DNA of 64,000 bases from Bradyrhizobium guangdongense (GTDB lineage: Bacteria > Pseudomonadota > Alphaproteobacteria > Rhizobiales > Xanthobacteraceae), in NCBI RefSeq assembly GCF_004114975.1, contig NZ_CP030051.1:6324001-6388000 (forward strand), written 5' to 3'. The translations under genes and the position numbers were made by a program. Positions 62,770 to 64,000 of the stretch are shown in pieces. Under the pieces are notes generated by a model. It worked only from the letters and a program-made list of their open reading frames with translations. It was not told the DNA's origin and searched no databases. Numbering within the stretch: position 1 is the stretch's first letter; each line of letters opens with the position of its first letter.

Positions 62770-64000
62770 TAACGCGTCTTGATGAAGCACATGCCGATGC
62801 GGCTCGAGGCCGCCGCAGGCTGACATGTGAGACCTTTAGCACAGGTCCATGACGTAAAACTCTTGTCGGCCGTTCCCGATCCTGCATTTTGCAGGGAACA
62901 ATGAGCGCCCCAGCCATCCTGATATTCGGTACCGGCGAGCTCACGGTTGCCGCGGGTTTGCGGGCGGCTGGCAAATCCGTGTGAAAAATCAGGGCGTTTG
63001 CCTTCGACAAACGCGGTCAGGATGTCGCGGCGGCGGATCTGGTCACCGAAGAAATGCGGTGAGGCCGGCACGATGGTGGAATTCGACGCCCCGTCCGTCA
63101 GCCAGTCCACGCCCGGGAAATGGAAGCCGCCGATGCCGCGGGTCTGGTGGCAACCCGAGCAGGTGACATCGTTGAGGCGGCGCTGGAAGCCCGCGACCGA
63201 GCGGATGTTGTCCATGGCGATGCCGCGCGCGGCCGCCTGCTTCAGCGCGCCGACGACGTCGTTGTCGGTGAAGAGAGGATCGCTCTCGCCCTCGCCTTGC
63301 ATCATCCCGAACTCCGGCTGCAATGTCGAAGCATCAAGGCCCGCCGGTGTCGGCGTCACCGCCGCCTTGGCGAGATACCTCTCCGGGATCAGCACGGTGC
63401 CGCGATCGAACTCGCGCAGATTCGCCGGCGTCAGCAGCCAGTCCTTGAAGTCGCGCCGGAGTGCGTCATCGGCGAGGATGCGATCGCGGTCGATCTGGTT
63501 CTCCAGCGTCGATTCCACGAACATCCTGGTGGCGGCATCGTATTTGAACACCTTGAGCAGATAATCGGAGCGGAAATCGTGCAGTGCCGATTTCGGCGCG
63601 ATCGAGATCTGGATGTTGGTCTCGATACGGTCGATCATCGCGTCGTAAGGCGGGGTGCGGCTGCCGATCAGCCCCTGCCAGTCGCCATTGTCGAGCCAGC
63701 GCTGCGCCACCTCGGCGCAAGTGACGGGCTTGCCGTTCTGGTCGAACTGGCGCGCATCGCGGGCCTTCATCACCAGGTTGAACGTCATCGGCAGGCGCGT
63801 CGCGGTATTGCCGGCATCGAACCGCGCCAGACGATAGATCAGCCGGATCTCGCCGCAGCTCTCTTCCGAGACATAGGCGCGGTCCATGCGGTTGACGATG
63901 CCGGCCAGCACGAAGCGCGTGTCGGCGGACTTCAGATTGCCCCGATCGAACAGCTCGACGTCGAAACCCTGGCCGACGCCGATGGTTTCGCTCGGGGAGG
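62769..64000 (-). CDS. c-type haem protein, partial (N-terminus outside window)
   Basis: The frame is open to the right edge; an in-frame ATG at 63911 is internal to conserved-looking sequence (FVLAGIVNRMDRAYV), so the true start lies beyond the window. At least 409 residues are visible. One CXXCH haem site is present in VTCSGCHQTRG, about two-thirds along the visible part. The C-terminal ~70 residues have several cysteines (AHCSLQN, WTCAKGLTC, GMCF). The pattern resembles large secreted cytochrome-like proteins of unknown role. It would be periplasmic, with the signal peptide outside the window. Confidence 0.7.
   Translation of the reverse strand, partial: SPSETIGVGQGFDVELFDRGNLKSADTRFVLAGIVNRMDRAYVSEESCGEIRLIYRLARFDAGNTATRLPMTFNLVMKARDARQFDQNGKPVTCAEVAQRWLDNGDWQGLIGSRTPPYDAMIDRIETNIQISIAPKSALHDFRSDYLLKVFKYDAATRMFVESTLENQIDRDRILADDALRRDFKDWLLTPANLREFDRGTVLIPERYLAKAAVTPTPAGLDASTLQPEFGMMQGEGESDPLFTDNDVVGALKQAAARGIAMDNIRSVAGFQRRLNDVTCSGCHQTRGIGGFHFPGVDWLTDGASNSTIVPASPHFFGDQIRRRDILTAFVEGKRPDFSHGFASRPQTRGNRELAGTEYQDGWGAHCSLQNAGSGTADKSFTSWTCAKGLTCQPAAASSRIGMCFIKTR

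Overview
The window looks like chromosome of Bradyrhizobium or a close relative in the Nitrobacteraceae. It is GC-rich and uses many GTG and TTG starts. PutA is 999 residues long with its catalytic cysteine at residue 792, the layout I recall for the Bradyrhizobium enzyme. Many small lineage-type hypothetical genes and dispersed palindromes of the kind seen in this group are also present. This is inferred from gene content only; there is no rRNA or complete tRNA to confirm it.

Bases 1 to about 14,380 are the right-hand part of an integrated mobile region. It holds, in order: a partial FAD/NAD(P)H disulfide oxidoreductase; a prophage remnant (HTH regulator, AlpA/Xis-like protein, small genes, tail assembly chaperone, tape measure protein, and no other recognisable phage gene); a convergent two-gene module made of a SIR2-like protein and a 945-residue protein of unknown fold, probably a defence system; two small coupled genes; a stand-alone ATP-dependent DNA ligase; an HTH/integrase pair; a 46-residue protein; and a winged-helix protein with an acidic tail. 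The region ends at a 3' fragment of a tRNA-Val(CAC) gene, the expected attachment-site scar, so the intact tRNA and left boundary should lie to the left of base 1.

From 14,680 to 22,960 is a run of small genes: a secreted hydrolase, a cold shock protein with an unusual start, ribosomal protein S21, DUF1488, a lone receiver domain, a methyltransferase-like protein, a GreA/B-like factor, and a secreted-protein gene that appears frameshifted. From 22,960 to 30,070 come an animal-type haem peroxidase, a ThDP enzyme, an L,D-transpeptidase, a DUF2927 protein and a threonine synthase-like enzyme.

The clearest metabolic operon is 30,360-33,529: a GTP cyclohydrolase II-like protein (URC1 type), a DUF1688 protein (URC4 type) and a uracil phosphoribosyltransferase (URC6 type), which together match the URC route of uracil breakdown. 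Its phosphoribosyltransferase has a degenerate PRPP loop. Then follow a DUF898/M48 peptidase pair, two tandem CYP153-like P450s, and a LysR-controlled acyl-CoA dehydrogenase/CoA-transferase/hydratase operon with a clear T-N11-A box. Next are benzoylformate decarboxylase and an SDR/MarR pair separated by a perfect 13-bp palindrome.

The right end carries a second SDR, a haemolysin III-like membrane protein, the YcjX/YcjF pair, a GT39-type glycosyltransferase, a membrane-ferredoxin-adenylate cyclase fusion, sulfite dehydrogenase SorAB, a cold shock protein, the divergent putR/putA pair with Lrp-like sites, a second CoA-transferase, a glutathione transferase, a small membrane protein and a partial c-type haem protein.
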